Shown: positions 9,344 through 18,168, counted from the first letter of the stretch. The stretch: DNA of 64,000 nucleotides from Alteromonas sp. KUL49 (GCF_006538345.1 NZ_BJKL01000001.1:62001-126000), one strand, 5' to 3'. Program-made: numbers and translations. Notes: generated from the sequence alone by a model not told the origin.

Positions 9344-10852
9344 ATGATTAATGAGTCAGCACAGTACAATGTTAGCGCCAACGCAGTAAAAAAAGTGGTT
9401 ATTGCTGGTGGTGGAACTGCCGGATGGATGGCAGCCACAGCATTGTCTCGGCTCATTGGAAAATCAGTGAGTGTAACGTTAGTTGAATCAAAAGATATCG
9501 GTATTGTGGGTGTTGGAGAAGCAACAATCCCGCCTATCCGAACGTTACACAAATTGTTGGGTATTGATGAATCACAATTCATGCAAGCAACTCAAGCTAC
9601 CTACAAATTGGGCATAGAATTCGAAAACTGGCGTGACAAAGGTCATAGCTACATTCACTCCTTTGGTATTACGGGTAGAGAGTGTTGGGCTGGGGAATTT
9701 CATCACTTTTGGTTACGAGCACAGTCACTAGGGTTTGGAGGAGAGTTTGGCGACTACTGTGTTGAACTAAAAGCAGCACTTGAGAACAAGTTTGCAACCA
9801 GTGACAAAGCACCATTAAATTTTGCCTATCATTTTGATGCTGTAGCTTATGGTAAGTTCTTACGATCTATTGCCGAACAGTCGGGTGTAAAACGTATAGA
9901 AGGCAACATTGCTAAAGTTAACAAGTGTGTTGAGCGGGGCTATCTTACCTCGTTGCTCCTCGAGAGCGGCGAAGTGATTGAGGGTGACTTATTCATCGAT
10001 TGCACAGGCTTTAAAGGCTTACTCATCGAGCAAGCATTGCATACGGGTTATGAAAACTGGCAACACTGGTTACCATGCGATACCGCAATGGCCATGCAAA
10101 CTGAAGCCGTTGAACCACCTCCTCCTTACACCAAAAGCGTGGCCCACACTGCTGGATGGCGTTGGAAAATACCCCTACAGAGTCGCGTGGGTAACGGCTT
10201 GGTGTACTGCTCTAAATACATGACCGACGATGAAGCAAGGGAAACCCTAACTGCTCAGGTTACGGGCGCGCCGATAAACGATCCTCGAATTATACGTTTC
10301 ACGCCAGGTAAACGCCGATTAGGTTGGAACAAAAACTGTGTTGCTTTGGGGTTAGCCAGTGGCTTTATTGAACCGCTGGAATCTACCAGTATTCACCTGA
10401 TAATGACGGGTATTATTAGGTTACTCCGTAATTTCCCGTTCGATGGTATTACACAGTCTGCGATAGACGAATACAACAATAAGTTTAACAGTGAGATGGA
10501 CGCGATTCTCGATTTCATCGTCATGCACTATAAAGTGACCAACCGAATGGACTCTCCGTTTTGGCAACACTGCCAAACCATGGATATACCTAAATCACTC
10601 CAACATAAAATAGCACTGTTTGCAGACACGGGCCGCGTGTTCTTGGATGATGGCGATATATTCCGTGTGGATTCATGGACCCAAGTTATGCTTGGCCAAG
10701 GACTTACACCTCGCCAGTATCACCGCGTGGCCGATGAGATGAGTACTGAAGAGCTACAACGCTTCATGGCTGGTTTAAAACAACATGTTGATCACCATGT
10801 GTCTCAATTACCCCAACACAGTGATTTTCTAAAACACAGGATGGGCGCTTAA
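9344..10852 (+). CDS. Flavin-dependent tryptophan-halogenase-like protein 2
   Basis: A 502-residue tandem relative of the preceding gene, 15 bases downstream. GGGTAGW is at residues 22-28, GVGEATIPPIR follows, the lysine of ATYKLG is K88, and the WxWxIP motif is complete (GWRWKIPL). All landmarks of an active flavin-dependent halogenase are therefore present. The two copies differ in the region after the FAD motif (GVGEGSWPSLRD against GVGEATIPPIRT) and in the WxWxI motif, suggesting different substrates or a division of roles. The protein is cytoplasmic, with no signal peptide. Substrate unknown. Confidence 0.87.
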   Translation: MINESAQYNVSANAVKKVVIAGGGTAGWMAATALSRLIGKSVSVTLVESKDIGIVGVGEATIPPIRTLHKLLGIDESQFMQATQATYKLGIEFENWRDKGHSYIHSFGITGRECWAGEFHHFWLRAQSLGFGGEFGDYCVELKAALENKFATSDKAPLNFAYHFDAVAYGKFLRSIAEQSGVKRIEGNIAKVNKCVERGYLTSLLLESGEVIEGDLFIDCTGFKGLLIEQALHTGYENWQHWLPCDTAMAMQTEAVEPPPPYTKSVAHTAGWRWKIPLQSRVGNGLVYCSKYMTDDEARETLTAQVTGAPINDPRIIRFTPGKRRLGWNKNCVALGLASGFIEPLESTSIHLIMTGIIRLLRNFPFDGITQSAIDEYNNKFNSEMDAILDFIVMHYKVTNRMDSPFWQHCQTMDIPKSLQHKIALFADTGRVFLDDGDIFRVDSWTQVMLGQGLTPRQYHRVADEMSTEELQRFMAGLKQHVDHHVSQLPQHSDFLKHRMGA

Positions 10853-10876
10853 AGCTAGGTGAAAGCTGATCCTATT

Positions 10877-10904
10877 TTGTCCCCTTTGGACTACACTGGA
10901 TAAT
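10877..10904 (+). promoter_or_regulatory. Candidate sigma-70 promoter before the STAS-like gene
   Basis: TTGTCC (10877-10882), a 16-base spacer and GATAAT (10899-10904) lie 27 bases before the TTG start of the next gene. Confidence 0.45.
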
Positions 10905-10931
10905 AAGTCGATGTAGCGTTTAGGAAGGCTT

Positions 10932-11336
10932 TTGAAATTTGGTCCACACGGGACATACCGTGTAACAAGAAAAGGCAATATTATTGAAGTCATCGCTATC
11001 GATGAATGGAATGATGTGACTGCCAATCAGCTATTTTCCGAAGTGAATATTCTACGAAAAGAGATAACAACGAGTACCTGGGCTACGCTAATCGATGTAA
11101 AAGATTGGGTGCTCGGCACCCCCGATATGCAACAACTCACCATGAATGGCACTAAGATTATGCACAGCAAGGGAATGCTCAAAGAGGCCTTTGTTACTGG
11201 CTTGAATGAAGGTTCACTAACAATGGCGCAACTACACGCGATGACCCCAACCTTAGATGGTTATGAACGCAAGTTCTTTAAAAGCCACTTAGAGGCAATT
11301 GCTTGGCTTCTCGATGAAGGATACACCCTGTCGTAG
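10932..11336 (+). CDS. Small STAS/SpoIIAA-like protein
   Basis: A 134-residue soluble protein starting at TTG with AGGAAGG just before it. The alternating strand/helix pattern (GNIIEVIAIDEW, WATLIDVKDW, then an amphipathic C-terminal helix EAIAWLLDEG) resembles the SpoIIAA/STAS-like fold of small uncharacterised proteins. It resembles the protein at 55372-55749: both have an N-terminal HG..Y/S-V..NII, a central LID/LVD-GTPD, and a C-terminal FF....A..WL. Such domains often bind partner proteins or act as anti-anti-sigma switches, but no partner is adjacent. Function unknown. Confidence 0.65.
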   Translation: MKFGPHGTYRVTRKGNIIEVIAIDEWNDVTANQLFSEVNILRKEITTSTWATLIDVKDWVLGTPDMQQLTMNGTKIMHSKGMLKEAFVTGLNEGSLTMAQLHAMTPTLDGYERKFFKSHLEAIAWLLDEGYTLS

Positions 11337-11473
11337 CTACCTCAGTATTCAATGCTCTGCCAATCACTTGATTTTTAAAATGCGAATTGATTAACCTCTC
11401 CCGCCGAAAATAATTCTTATTTTTCAATTGTTTATAATTTACCCGATAATAATAAGTACTATGGAAAGGTCAA

Positions 11474-12193
11474 ATGAAAAAAGCGGTAAGCACCCTTCTT
11501 TTGCCTCTATTGGCATCATTTAACGTAAGCGCGTCAATCGTCACTATTGGTGCTTACGAATTAGATACTACGACTAATATCGTTACCGATTCGAATCAAA
11601 ACCTAGAATGGATGCAATGGGACGAAACCATTGGAATGTCTATTTCTAGCGCGTTGACTCTGCATGCAACGGCGGGTTGGCGTGTGGCTACTCAATTTGA
11701 GATGGCGAGCTTGATCGGCAATATATTTGATGTATCTCTTTCAACGGCAAATCTCTATTTAGGTGATGGAAATACGTGGGACTACAGCCACGGTAGTGCA
11801 GAAAGCGAAGCATTTATATCTTTGTTTGGTGAAACGAATAGCCACTGTTATGAAGATGTCAGCCTAACTTGTGTCGATGATCCATGGGAATCCACCAACG
11901 CGTGGTTCTATGAGTCTTTTGAGAATGGTGTTAATAACGCCGCAAGAGCGCAAGTGGAAGCAACAACAAACTACCTATTTAACAACGCTCATTTAATAGA
12001 AAAAGGGCAGTACGTTGGTTACCGAGTTTGGTCCGGCGAAGAGGATTATTGGTCTTACGATGATTACGGAGTAGCTTTGGTTCGCGATACTGTATCAAGC
12101 AGCGCAGCTACTGAAGTCACCTCACCTTCTCCACTTGCTCTGTTATTGGCGGGTGTTGGGGTAGTAGCGTTTAGGCGATATCTTAAACGATAG
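11474..12193 (+). CDS. Exported protein with PEP-CTERM-like C-terminal sorting tail
   Basis: A 239-residue protein with an N-terminal signal peptide (KKAVSTLLLPLLASFNVSA) and a C-terminal tripartite tail: SPSPLALLLAG, a hydrophobic stretch, then RRYLKR. This has the layout of PEP-CTERM-type anchors, which are processed by an exosortase. The middle (DSNQNLEWMQW, GWRVATQFEM) resembles the secreted repeat-poor proteins common in Alteromonas that carry such tails. GGAAAGG precedes the ATG. No exosortase or exopolysaccharide genes lie in the window, so the sorting machinery must be elsewhere or the tail may act as a simple membrane anchor. Confidence 0.65.
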   Translation: MKKAVSTLLLPLLASFNVSASIVTIGAYELDTTTNIVTDSNQNLEWMQWDETIGMSISSALTLHATAGWRVATQFEMASLIGNIFDVSLSTANLYLGDGNTWDYSHGSAESEAFISLFGETNSHCYEDVSLTCVDDPWESTNAWFYESFENGVNNAARAQVEATTNYLFNNAHLIEKGQYVGYRVWSGEEDYWSYDDYGVALVRDTVSSSAATEVTSPSPLALLLAGVGVVAFRRYLKR

Positions 12194-12202
12194 CTAAATA
12201 AA

Positions 12203-12225
12203 AAAGCCATCGTGCTGATGGCTTT
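12203..12225. terminator. Hairpin terminator after the PEP-CTERM-like gene
   Basis: AAAGCCATC, loop GTGCT, GATGGCTTT. The A run on the left gives a T run on the minus strand, so it would work best leftward, but it also ends the + strand gene by position. Confidence 0.6.
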
Positions 12226-12564
12226 GGATCTACTCGCGAAATTACCATAAAATCCGATTTTAATCAGAATATTAAAGCAAGAAACCCAAAACCTTTCTCC
12301 ACCTACCACCAAACTTCTCACCATTTCTTCTATCAAATTCGACTTTTGAGGTAAGCTCTATTTTCAACCGACTCAGTTCTGCTCCCTTATCCTTTGCGCT
12401 TTCCACCCCAACACTACAGCACCACCTTTTACTCTCACACCTATAGCACATAAGCCTTTAGTTTTCGTACACGTACAATTGCTTTCAAAACAAAGTCCTC
12501 ACTTAATATTAGTATTAATTGGTCAAATACCTTAAGAAAAAACTCCACTTTTTTCGTTTTGAGT
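12226..12564. other. AT-rich non-coding stretch upstream of ietAS
   Basis: About 340 bases with no plausible gene, noticeably AT-richer than the flanking core genes. It marks the left side of the accessory segment. No att-like direct repeat, tRNA or transposase remnant was recognised. Confidence 0.5.
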
Positions 12565-12626
12565 GCCATAATTTAAAATATGTAAGCCATAACTTGCATT
12601 AATTATAAAAATAAAGCCATAAATTA
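12565..12626 (+). promoter_or_regulatory. Three phased GCCATAA direct repeats before ietA
   Basis: GCCATAATTTA (12565), GCCATAACTTG (12586) and GCCATAAATTA (12616) occur in the same orientation, 21 and 30 bases apart, i.e. near two and three helical turns. They end 17 bases before the ietA start, whose ribosome-binding site is GAGGA. Same-face spacing suggests a protein-binding array. The helix-turn-helix at the end of IetA makes autoregulation plausible. Confidence 0.5.
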
Positions 12627-12643
12627 ACCTGAGGAATACCAAA

Positions 12644-13750
12644 ATGGGTAATAAGGTTTCCATAGCAGACGGTATGCTAATTGAAATACTCAGAGACGGT
12701 ATGAAAGGCAGTCTGGATAGTCTTGCAATGCGAGGGAGAAGATTAGCCAGCAGCATTAGGAAAGATAACCCTGAGCTCGCCTCGCAAATTCAAGAGGCTA
12801 TTGGCCATTCCTCTAACATACGAGGAATTCAAAGCCACAAACTTCCATTACCTGTCGATAACGATACTCGACAGAACTTACTTGTTGAGACTTATCCCGT
12901 CGTAATGGATGTAAAACCAATGTGGGAAGAAAGGACTTTCTCAACCCTCCTTGAGTTTGTTAGAGAGAGACAATTTTCAGATAAGCTTATAGATGAAGGG
13001 CTTCTTCCAGCTCGATCCATGCTACTAGAGGGACCTCCAGGCGTAGGAAAGACTCTTGCTGCCAAGTGGTTGGCTCACACTCTAGATATGCCACTTTTAA
13101 CTCTCGATTTAGCAACAGTAATGAGTAGCTTCTTAGGCAAAACGGGAAATAACATCAGAGCTGTTCTCAAATATGCACAGTCTTTCCCTTGCGTTTTGCT
13201 ACTAGATGAATTCGATTCAATAGCTAAAAAAAGAGATGATGATTCTGATGTAGGGGAACTCAAGCGACTAGTCACAGTTTTACTTCAATCCATTGATGAT
13301 TGGCCTGCCTCATCAATCATGATTGCGGCAACAAACCATGCAGAGCTTCTCGACCCTGCTGTTTGGAGAAGGTTTGACAAGATAGTAAGCTTTCAAGTGC
13401 CAAACTCAGCCACAACAAAAAACTATTTAGTACTAAATGATGTTAATGAATTTTTAGCAGATTTGATAAGCCATTCAACTGCTGGCTGTTCTTTTTCAGC
13501 AATTGAGAAAAAACTGAACCAAGCAAAGAAAAATACCGTTTTACAGAATTCTTCCTATTCCAGTGAACTGCTTCGAATCTTTAATGTAAGTGAAACTGAT
13601 TTAGGTGATAGTGAAAAGCTCAAAAAAGAGTTTAATATAATAAAAATGACAAACGAGGGTTACTCTCAGAGAAAGATCTCAGAGAAGTTAGGAGTATCTC
13701 GAGGCTACATTAAGAACTACTTAGTCCGAGTTGAGCAAGGAAATAGCTAA
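12644..13750 (+). CDS. ietA: IetA-like AAA+ ATPase with C-terminal helix-turn-helix
   Basis: A 368-residue AAA+ protein: Walker A GPPGVGKT (residues 130-137), Walker B VLLLDEFD (184-191), sensor 1 around N231 (AATNH) and arginine-finger region WRRFD (241-245). After the AAA core, residues ~337-362 (GYSQRKISEKLGVSRGYIKNY) form a helix-turn-helix like those in resolvases and sigma factors. An AAA+ ATPase translationally coupled to a subtilisin-like protease is the ietA-ietS arrangement, first described on the Agrobacterium Ti plasmid pTiC58 as a toxin-antitoxin-like stability pair and later listed among anti-phage systems. In that model the ATPase restrains or activates the protease. The HTH suggests added DNA binding. 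The ATG is well placed behind GAGGA. Confidence 0.82.
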   Translation: MGNKVSIADGMLIEILRDGMKGSLDSLAMRGRRLASSIRKDNPELASQIQEAIGHSSNIRGIQSHKLPLPVDNDTRQNLLVETYPVVMDVKPMWEERTFSTLLEFVRERQFSDKLIDEGLLPARSMLLEGPPGVGKTLAAKWLAHTLDMPLLTLDLATVMSSFLGKTGNNIRAVLKYAQSFPCVLLLDEFDSIAKKRDDDSDVGELKRLVTVLLQSIDDWPASSIMIAATNHAELLDPAVWRRFDKIVSFQVPNSATTKNYLVLNDVNEFLADLISHSTAGCSFSAIEKKLNQAKKNTVLQNSSYSSELLRIFNVSETDLGDSEKLKKEFNIIKMTNEGYSQRKISEKLGVSRGYIKNYLVRVEQGNS

Positions 13751-15930
13751 TGGATAATATGAACTTACTTTTAGGATATGGCGAAACTTTAGCATATGAC
13801 ATCCCTACCCCAGGCGGCGGTGGGCCCAAAAAGCATCCCTACACATATGCAGAAGCAAAATCTGGCCTTATATCTAAAACGGATAATTTTCTTGAGGCTA
13901 TCAGTAATTTGCCCGAACAAGCCAAGCCAAGAGGACAGGCGGTCGCAAAAGTGACACTACACCCCGCGTACCTAGCAAAGTCGTACTACCCTCAGAGCTT
14001 ACTGCATAATTTTGGCTTGGTAGATCTTGGCAGTAAGTCCGTAAGAGTTACTCCGAGAAAACAAACGACAAAAGTTAAGAGAGAAAACTTAGAGACTTCT
14101 TGTTTCTATATTGCGGGAAATGAATGTTCATTCGAAACTCTAAGAAATAGCGTAGAGTCTGACAATCTTAATAAAGGCCTTCAAGGCGATATTATTAAAA
14201 TTGAAGAGTTTGACTACTTTGATCCCGAAGAAAAAATCAAATCGCTAAATGAAGAGCACGTTGAAAGAAAAATTGAAGTCGCCCTACACACGCCGAATAA
14301 GGACATCATCATTATTGATAGCTTTTATGAATTTGCTAAAAGCTGCGGTGTTGATGTCCATATCGACCGAAAAATATCAACGGGGGGTTTAACTTTTATT
14401 CCTGTTATCGGCGATGAGGCCGCAGCTCACGCACTGGCTCAATTCACTTTCTTAAGAGCTCTGCGAGATATGCCCAGTTTAAGAGTGCATACTCCTACCA
14501 TAATACGCTCAACTGTTAGCTCAAACGCCCCAACTCTCCCAACCGTAAATGCTATAAACCCAGACCTAAATGTTGCTATTTTTGATGGCGGGATTGGGAC
14601 AAGTCTTGTTGATCAGTGGTGCACTGAAACAGTTTACGACACAGGACATCGCACTCACCCTGATTTACTCTCTCATGGGTCAGAGGTTACCTCTACAATC
14701 CTTTTTGGATTGGCTCATGATAGCTTACGACAGCTTCCTACACCTTACTGCAATGTCGACCACTACAGGGTACTAGATACTGTCACAGGAAATGATCCCG
14801 ACCTCTTTGACGTGTTATTAAGAATTACGGATGCTCTTGATAACAAGGATTATCAATACATAAATTTGAGTTTAGGGCCAAGAATCCCTATCGAGGACGA
14901 TGACGTAAATGTTTGGACATCTACGTTAGAAAAGTACCTATCTAGTGGCCAAACTCTAGCTACTGTTGCCGTTGGCAATGACGGTGAATTAATGGGCCAA
15001 AACCGCATTCAACCACCAGCTGATTTGGTGAATGCCTTATCAGTTGGCTCCGCAAACTCATATTCTCAGCACTGGACTAGGGCACCATATAGCTGTATTG
15101 GCCCAGGGCGCAGCCCAGGCGTTACAAAGCCTGACGGTCTAGCTTTTGGAGGCTCAATTGAGGAACCTTTTACAGTTTACTCCCCATTTAGCAATTCAAT
15201 AGTAGGAACTGGCGGGACAAGCTTTGCTTCACCCCTTGTTCTTAGAAATGCCATTGCCATAAACACTCTGCTAGACGGCGACATTAGTCCACTGACATCT
15301 AAAGCAATAATAATTCACAACGCAGAGAAGTCTTCATTAAGCAAGGCGGAAGCTGGCTGGGGACGATTTAGCGACAATCCAGACCATATGATACACTGCG
15401 ACAATAACGAAGTAACTGTGATCTATAGAGGTGAATTAATACCGTCTCAATATGTCAGGATTCCCATCCCCTTCCCTGATATAGAGCTTAAAGGTGATAT
15501 TACACTTAAAGGCACATTCTGTTTTGCTACTGACGTCGACCCAGAGCATCCAATCAATTACACAAAAAGCGGCTTAGTCATTACATTTCATCCTAAAGCT
15601 AACACCAAAGACACAAGAAGCTTCTTCAGCCTGAAGAACTTATATCCAACTGAACAGGAACACCGATCTGACGGTCACAAATGGGAGACAACTCTTCACC
15701 ATGAGCAATGTTATAGGAAAACCTCGCTAGATAACCCCTGTTTTGATGTTGTATATCAGGCAAGAGAAAAAGGGCAACCTGCTGAGCTTGAGGAGTTATC
15801 ACCTCTTCCTTACACCCTTATTGTAACCATGAATATAAAAAACACCCCAGGGGTTTATAACGCCATTCGACAAAAATATCAGACTCTGGCTCCTGTAGAG
15901 TTACGACAAAATATTCAAATCCAGATCTAA
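13750..15930 (+). CDS. ietS: IetS-like subtilisin-family (S8) serine protease
   Basis: A 726-residue protein whose ATG shares one base with the ietA stop (TAATG), so translation is coupled. The S8 domain has an intact triad: D279 (NVAIFDGG), H309 (LSHGSEVT), oxyanion N410 (AVGNDG) and S491 (GTSFASP). About 270 residues precede the catalytic Asp and ~190 follow the serine region. There is no signal peptide, so it acts in the cytoplasm, as expected for a toxic or abortive-infection effector rather than a secreted protease. The N-terminal region may contact IetA or sense infection; this is inference. Base composition is AT-richer than the core genes to the right. Confidence 0.83.
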   Translation: MDNMNLLLGYGETLAYDIPTPGGGGPKKHPYTYAEAKSGLISKTDNFLEAISNLPEQAKPRGQAVAKVTLHPAYLAKSYYPQSLLHNFGLVDLGSKSVRVTPRKQTTKVKRENLETSCFYIAGNECSFETLRNSVESDNLNKGLQGDIIKIEEFDYFDPEEKIKSLNEEHVERKIEVALHTPNKDIIIIDSFYEFAKSCGVDVHIDRKISTGGLTFIPVIGDEAAAHALAQFTFLRALRDMPSLRVHTPTIIRSTVSSNAPTLPTVNAINPDLNVAIFDGGIGTSLVDQWCTETVYDTGHRTHPDLLSHGSEVTSTILFGLAHDSLRQLPTPYCNVDHYRVLDTVTGNDPDLFDVLLRITDALDNKDYQYINLSLGPRIPIEDDDVNVWTSTLEKYLSSGQTLATVAVGNDGELMGQNRIQPPADLVNALSVGSANSYSQHWTRAPYSCIGPGRSPGVTKPDGLAFGGSIEEPFTVYSPFSNSIVGTGGTSFASPLVLRNAIAINTLLDGDISPLTSKAIIIHNAEKSSLSKAEAGWGRFSDNPDHMIHCDNNEVTVIYRGELIPSQYVRIPIPFPDIELKGDITLKGTFCFATDVDPEHPINYTKSGLVITFHPKANTKDTRSFFSLKNLYPTEQEHRSDGHKWETTLHHEQCYRKTSLDNPCFDVVYQAREKGQPAELEELSPLPYTLIVTMNIKNTPGVYNAIRQKYQTLAPVELRQNIQIQI

Positions 15931-16334
15931 CCAACTTGGTTACGCAAACTAATTCTCAGTATAGGAAAACAAAACTTCCCTGTTACTTAACAATGGCGAA
16001 GGTTCTAGAAAAGGCGCAATCAAAGTCGCAACTTTTCTCAAAGAATCTCTTCGCTTTTGAAGATAGTCTTATCGTTCATAGAAACCTTCGTCCTAAACAG
16101 CCTCCTCAACGCATAATTAAGCATATCATCAAAGATATAACACCTCCGCTTACTGGAGCGCTTTAAAATTATGGCGGAAGGGCTTTATTCTATATATACA
16201 TCCCTCAAATCTCTCACTATCCCTGTCACGAATAACTTGCAATTAAAAGATGAGGCATGAAATCAAATGAATTCTACAAACATTGCAAGCTATTGATTTT
16301 TGTAAAAAGTGGCCGCAATAAGTAAAATGAAACA
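15931..16334. other. Intergenic stretch between ietS and yicC
   Basis: About 400 AT-rich bases at the right edge of the accessory segment. One 76-codon frame starts at a TTG five bases after ietS, without a ribosome-binding site or recognisable family, and is not called as a gene. No clear terminator, integrase remnant or direct repeat was found. Confidence 0.45.
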
Positions 16335-17198
16335 TCACTCAATATTTTGAATCTGCTCTCGCATCTGCTCAATCAACACCTTAAGTTCAACCGCAGACTG
16401 GGTAATGTCCTTGCTGATAGACTTTGAGCCGAGGGTGTTTGATTCGCGATTAAACTCTTGCATCATAAAGTCTAAACGACGACCAATCGCGCCGCCTTTC
16501 TTCATGATCTTACGCGTTTCTGCAACGTGAGCGTTGAGTCTGTCTAGTTCTTCGGCCACATCTACCTTTTGGGCTAGTAGAATCATCTCTTGTTCAAAAC
16601 GCCCTTCGTCGAGTTCTACTTTGGCTTCTTCGAAACGGGTTTGAATTTTCTCTCGTTGCCATGCCATCACTTCAGGCATGCGTTCAGTCACCACACTCAC
16701 TTCTTGAGTAATGGCATCTAGGCGCTGTTCTATCATGGCTTTAAGGGCGTCACCTTCGGATGCTCGGGCTGCGATAAAGTCATTGAGGGCTTGGTCAAAC
16801 GCGGCCATTACGTCGGCGTGAATGGCATCCATGTCAGCCTCTTCAGCGGCAATAACACCTGGCCAACGCAGCACATCTAACGGGTTAACGCCGGTCGATT
16901 GCCCTTGAGACTGCACCCATTCAGCCGCGTTTAACACCTGTTTGGCCAAGGTTTCATTGAGGTTGAGTTTACTTACTGCAGCATCATTGGCACTGAATCG
17001 TAGCGCACATTCCACTTTGCCTCGCGCTAAACGCTTGCGAAAACGTTCTCTGAGTACGGGTTCTAACGAGCGGAATTGTTCGGGAAGGCGAAAGTAGGTT
17101 TCTAAGAAACGCTGATTAACTGAGCGAATTTCCCAGACGGCAGAGCCCCACTCTTTTTTAGTTTCGGTGCGCGCAAACGCGGTCATGCTGTAAATCAT
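16335..17198 (-). CDS. yicC: YicC family endoribonuclease-like protein
   Basis: 287 residues from the ATG at 17198 (MIYSMTAFARTE), the same length as E. coli YicC, with AGAGGT upstream. The longer frame to 17246 has no support. The conserved N-terminus and C-terminal end (FNRESNTLGSKSISKDITQ, then an alpha-helical tail) are typical. YicC proteins have been linked to RNA turnover and endoribonuclease activity. It is divergent from rph, the arrangement seen in many gammaproteobacteria. Confidence 0.93.
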   Translation of the reverse strand: MIYSMTAFARTETKKEWGSAVWEIRSVNQRFLETYFRLPEQFRSLEPVLRERFRKRLARGKVECALRFSANDAAVSKLNLNETLAKQVLNAAEWVQSQGQSTGVNPLDVLRWPGVIAAEEADMDAIHADVMAAFDQALNDFIAARASEGDALKAMIEQRLDAITQEVSVVTERMPEVMAWQREKIQTRFEEAKVELDEGRFEQEMILLAQKVDVAEELDRLNAHVAETRKIMKKGGAIGRRLDFMMQEFNRESNTLGSKSISKDITQSAVELKVLIEQMREQIQNIE

Positions 17199-17340
17199 GT
17201 AATTACCTCTGTGTGAAAAGCACCAGAAAAACAAGGTTGCGGTCAAACTTGTGTGGTTTAAGAAGCTGGCTGGTGCCCGTAAACGACAATAGTAGCCTAA
17301 AAGCAGTGATTAGGGATATGTAAATGGGTAAAAGTTGATT

Positions 17341-17369
17341 TTTAACACACAGCATTAGTGGGTTATACT
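17341..17369 (+). promoter_or_regulatory. Candidate promoter of the rph-pyrE operon
   Basis: TTTAAC (17341-17346) and TATACT (17364-17369) are 17 bases apart, about 75 bases upstream of the rph start. Confidence 0.45.
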
Positions 17370-17445
17370 TCGGAGCTATTGTGTTGTTTCAAATAAATGG
17401 AAACAACACGTCCCTATTTAAAGCATTTACGTTGTGGAGAACACT

Positions 17446-18159
17446 ATGCGTCCAAGCGGCAGAACCGCCAGCCAGATTCGTCCGGTTACTATTACTCGTC
17501 AATACACGTGTCACGCTGAAGGTTCAGTGTTGGTAGAGTTTGGTAACACCAAAGTTTTGTGTAATGCAACGGTTGAAGAAGGCGTGCCTCGCTTTATGAA
17601 AGGGCAAGGCAAAGGTTGGATCACTGCTGAATACAGCATGTTACCACGCGCTACACATACGCGAAGTGGTCGTGAAGCTGCACGCGGTAAGCAAGGTGGT
17701 CGCACGCTAGAAATCCAACGCTTAATTGCTCGTTCGCTACGCGCTGCTGTTGATTTAAAACTGCTTGGCGAAAATACTATTACGTTGGATTGCGACGTGA
17801 TTCAGGCGGATGGCGGTACGCGTACTGCGTCTATTACTGGTGCGTGCGTTGCACTCGTTGACGCACTCACCTATATGCGTGCGAAAGGTATTTTGAAGGC
17901 CAACCCACTTAAGCACATGATTGCTGCATTGTCGGTAGGTATTTACGAAGGTACACCTATTGCTGATTTGGAATACACAGAAGATTCAGAAGCAGAAACT
18001 GACATGAACGTAGTCATGACAGAAACAGGCAAGCTGATTGAAGTACAAGGTACTGCTGAAGGCGAGCCGTTCTCTTTTGAAGAAATGGACGAAATGCTAA
18101 CTATTGCGAAACACGGATTGCGCGAACTTTTCGATATTCAAAAAGCTGCATTGGCCTAA
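17446..18159 (+). CDS. rph: Ribonuclease PH
   Basis: 237 residues from the ATG at 17446 ([14 protein letters not shown]), behind GTGGAG; an in-frame ATG 12 bases earlier is less likely. RNase PH is a phosphorolytic 3'-exoribonuclease that trims tRNA and rRNA ends. The conserved motifs are present: [34 protein letters not shown] and [14 protein letters not shown]. It is 9 bases upstream of pyrE, the classical rph-pyrE operon, where rph translation is known in E. coli to affect pyrE expression through attenuation. Confidence 0.97.
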   Translation: MRPSGRTASQIRPVTITRQYTCHAEGSVLVEFGNTKVLCNATVEEGVPRFMKGQGKGWITAEYSMLPRATHTRSGREAARGKQGGRTLEIQRLIARSLRAAVDLKLLGENTITLDCDVIQADGGTRTASITGACVALVDALTYMRAKGILKANPLKHMIAALSVGIYEGTPIADLEYTEDSEAETDMNVVMTETGKLIEVQGTAEGEPFSFEEMDEMLTIAKHGLRELFDIQKAALA

Positions 18160-18168
18160 GGAGTCATT

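Noticed and set aside
15936..16166. 76-codon frame right after ietS as a third gene of the system
   Set aside because: TTG start, no ribosome-binding site, no recognisable family and AT-rich non-coding-like composition.
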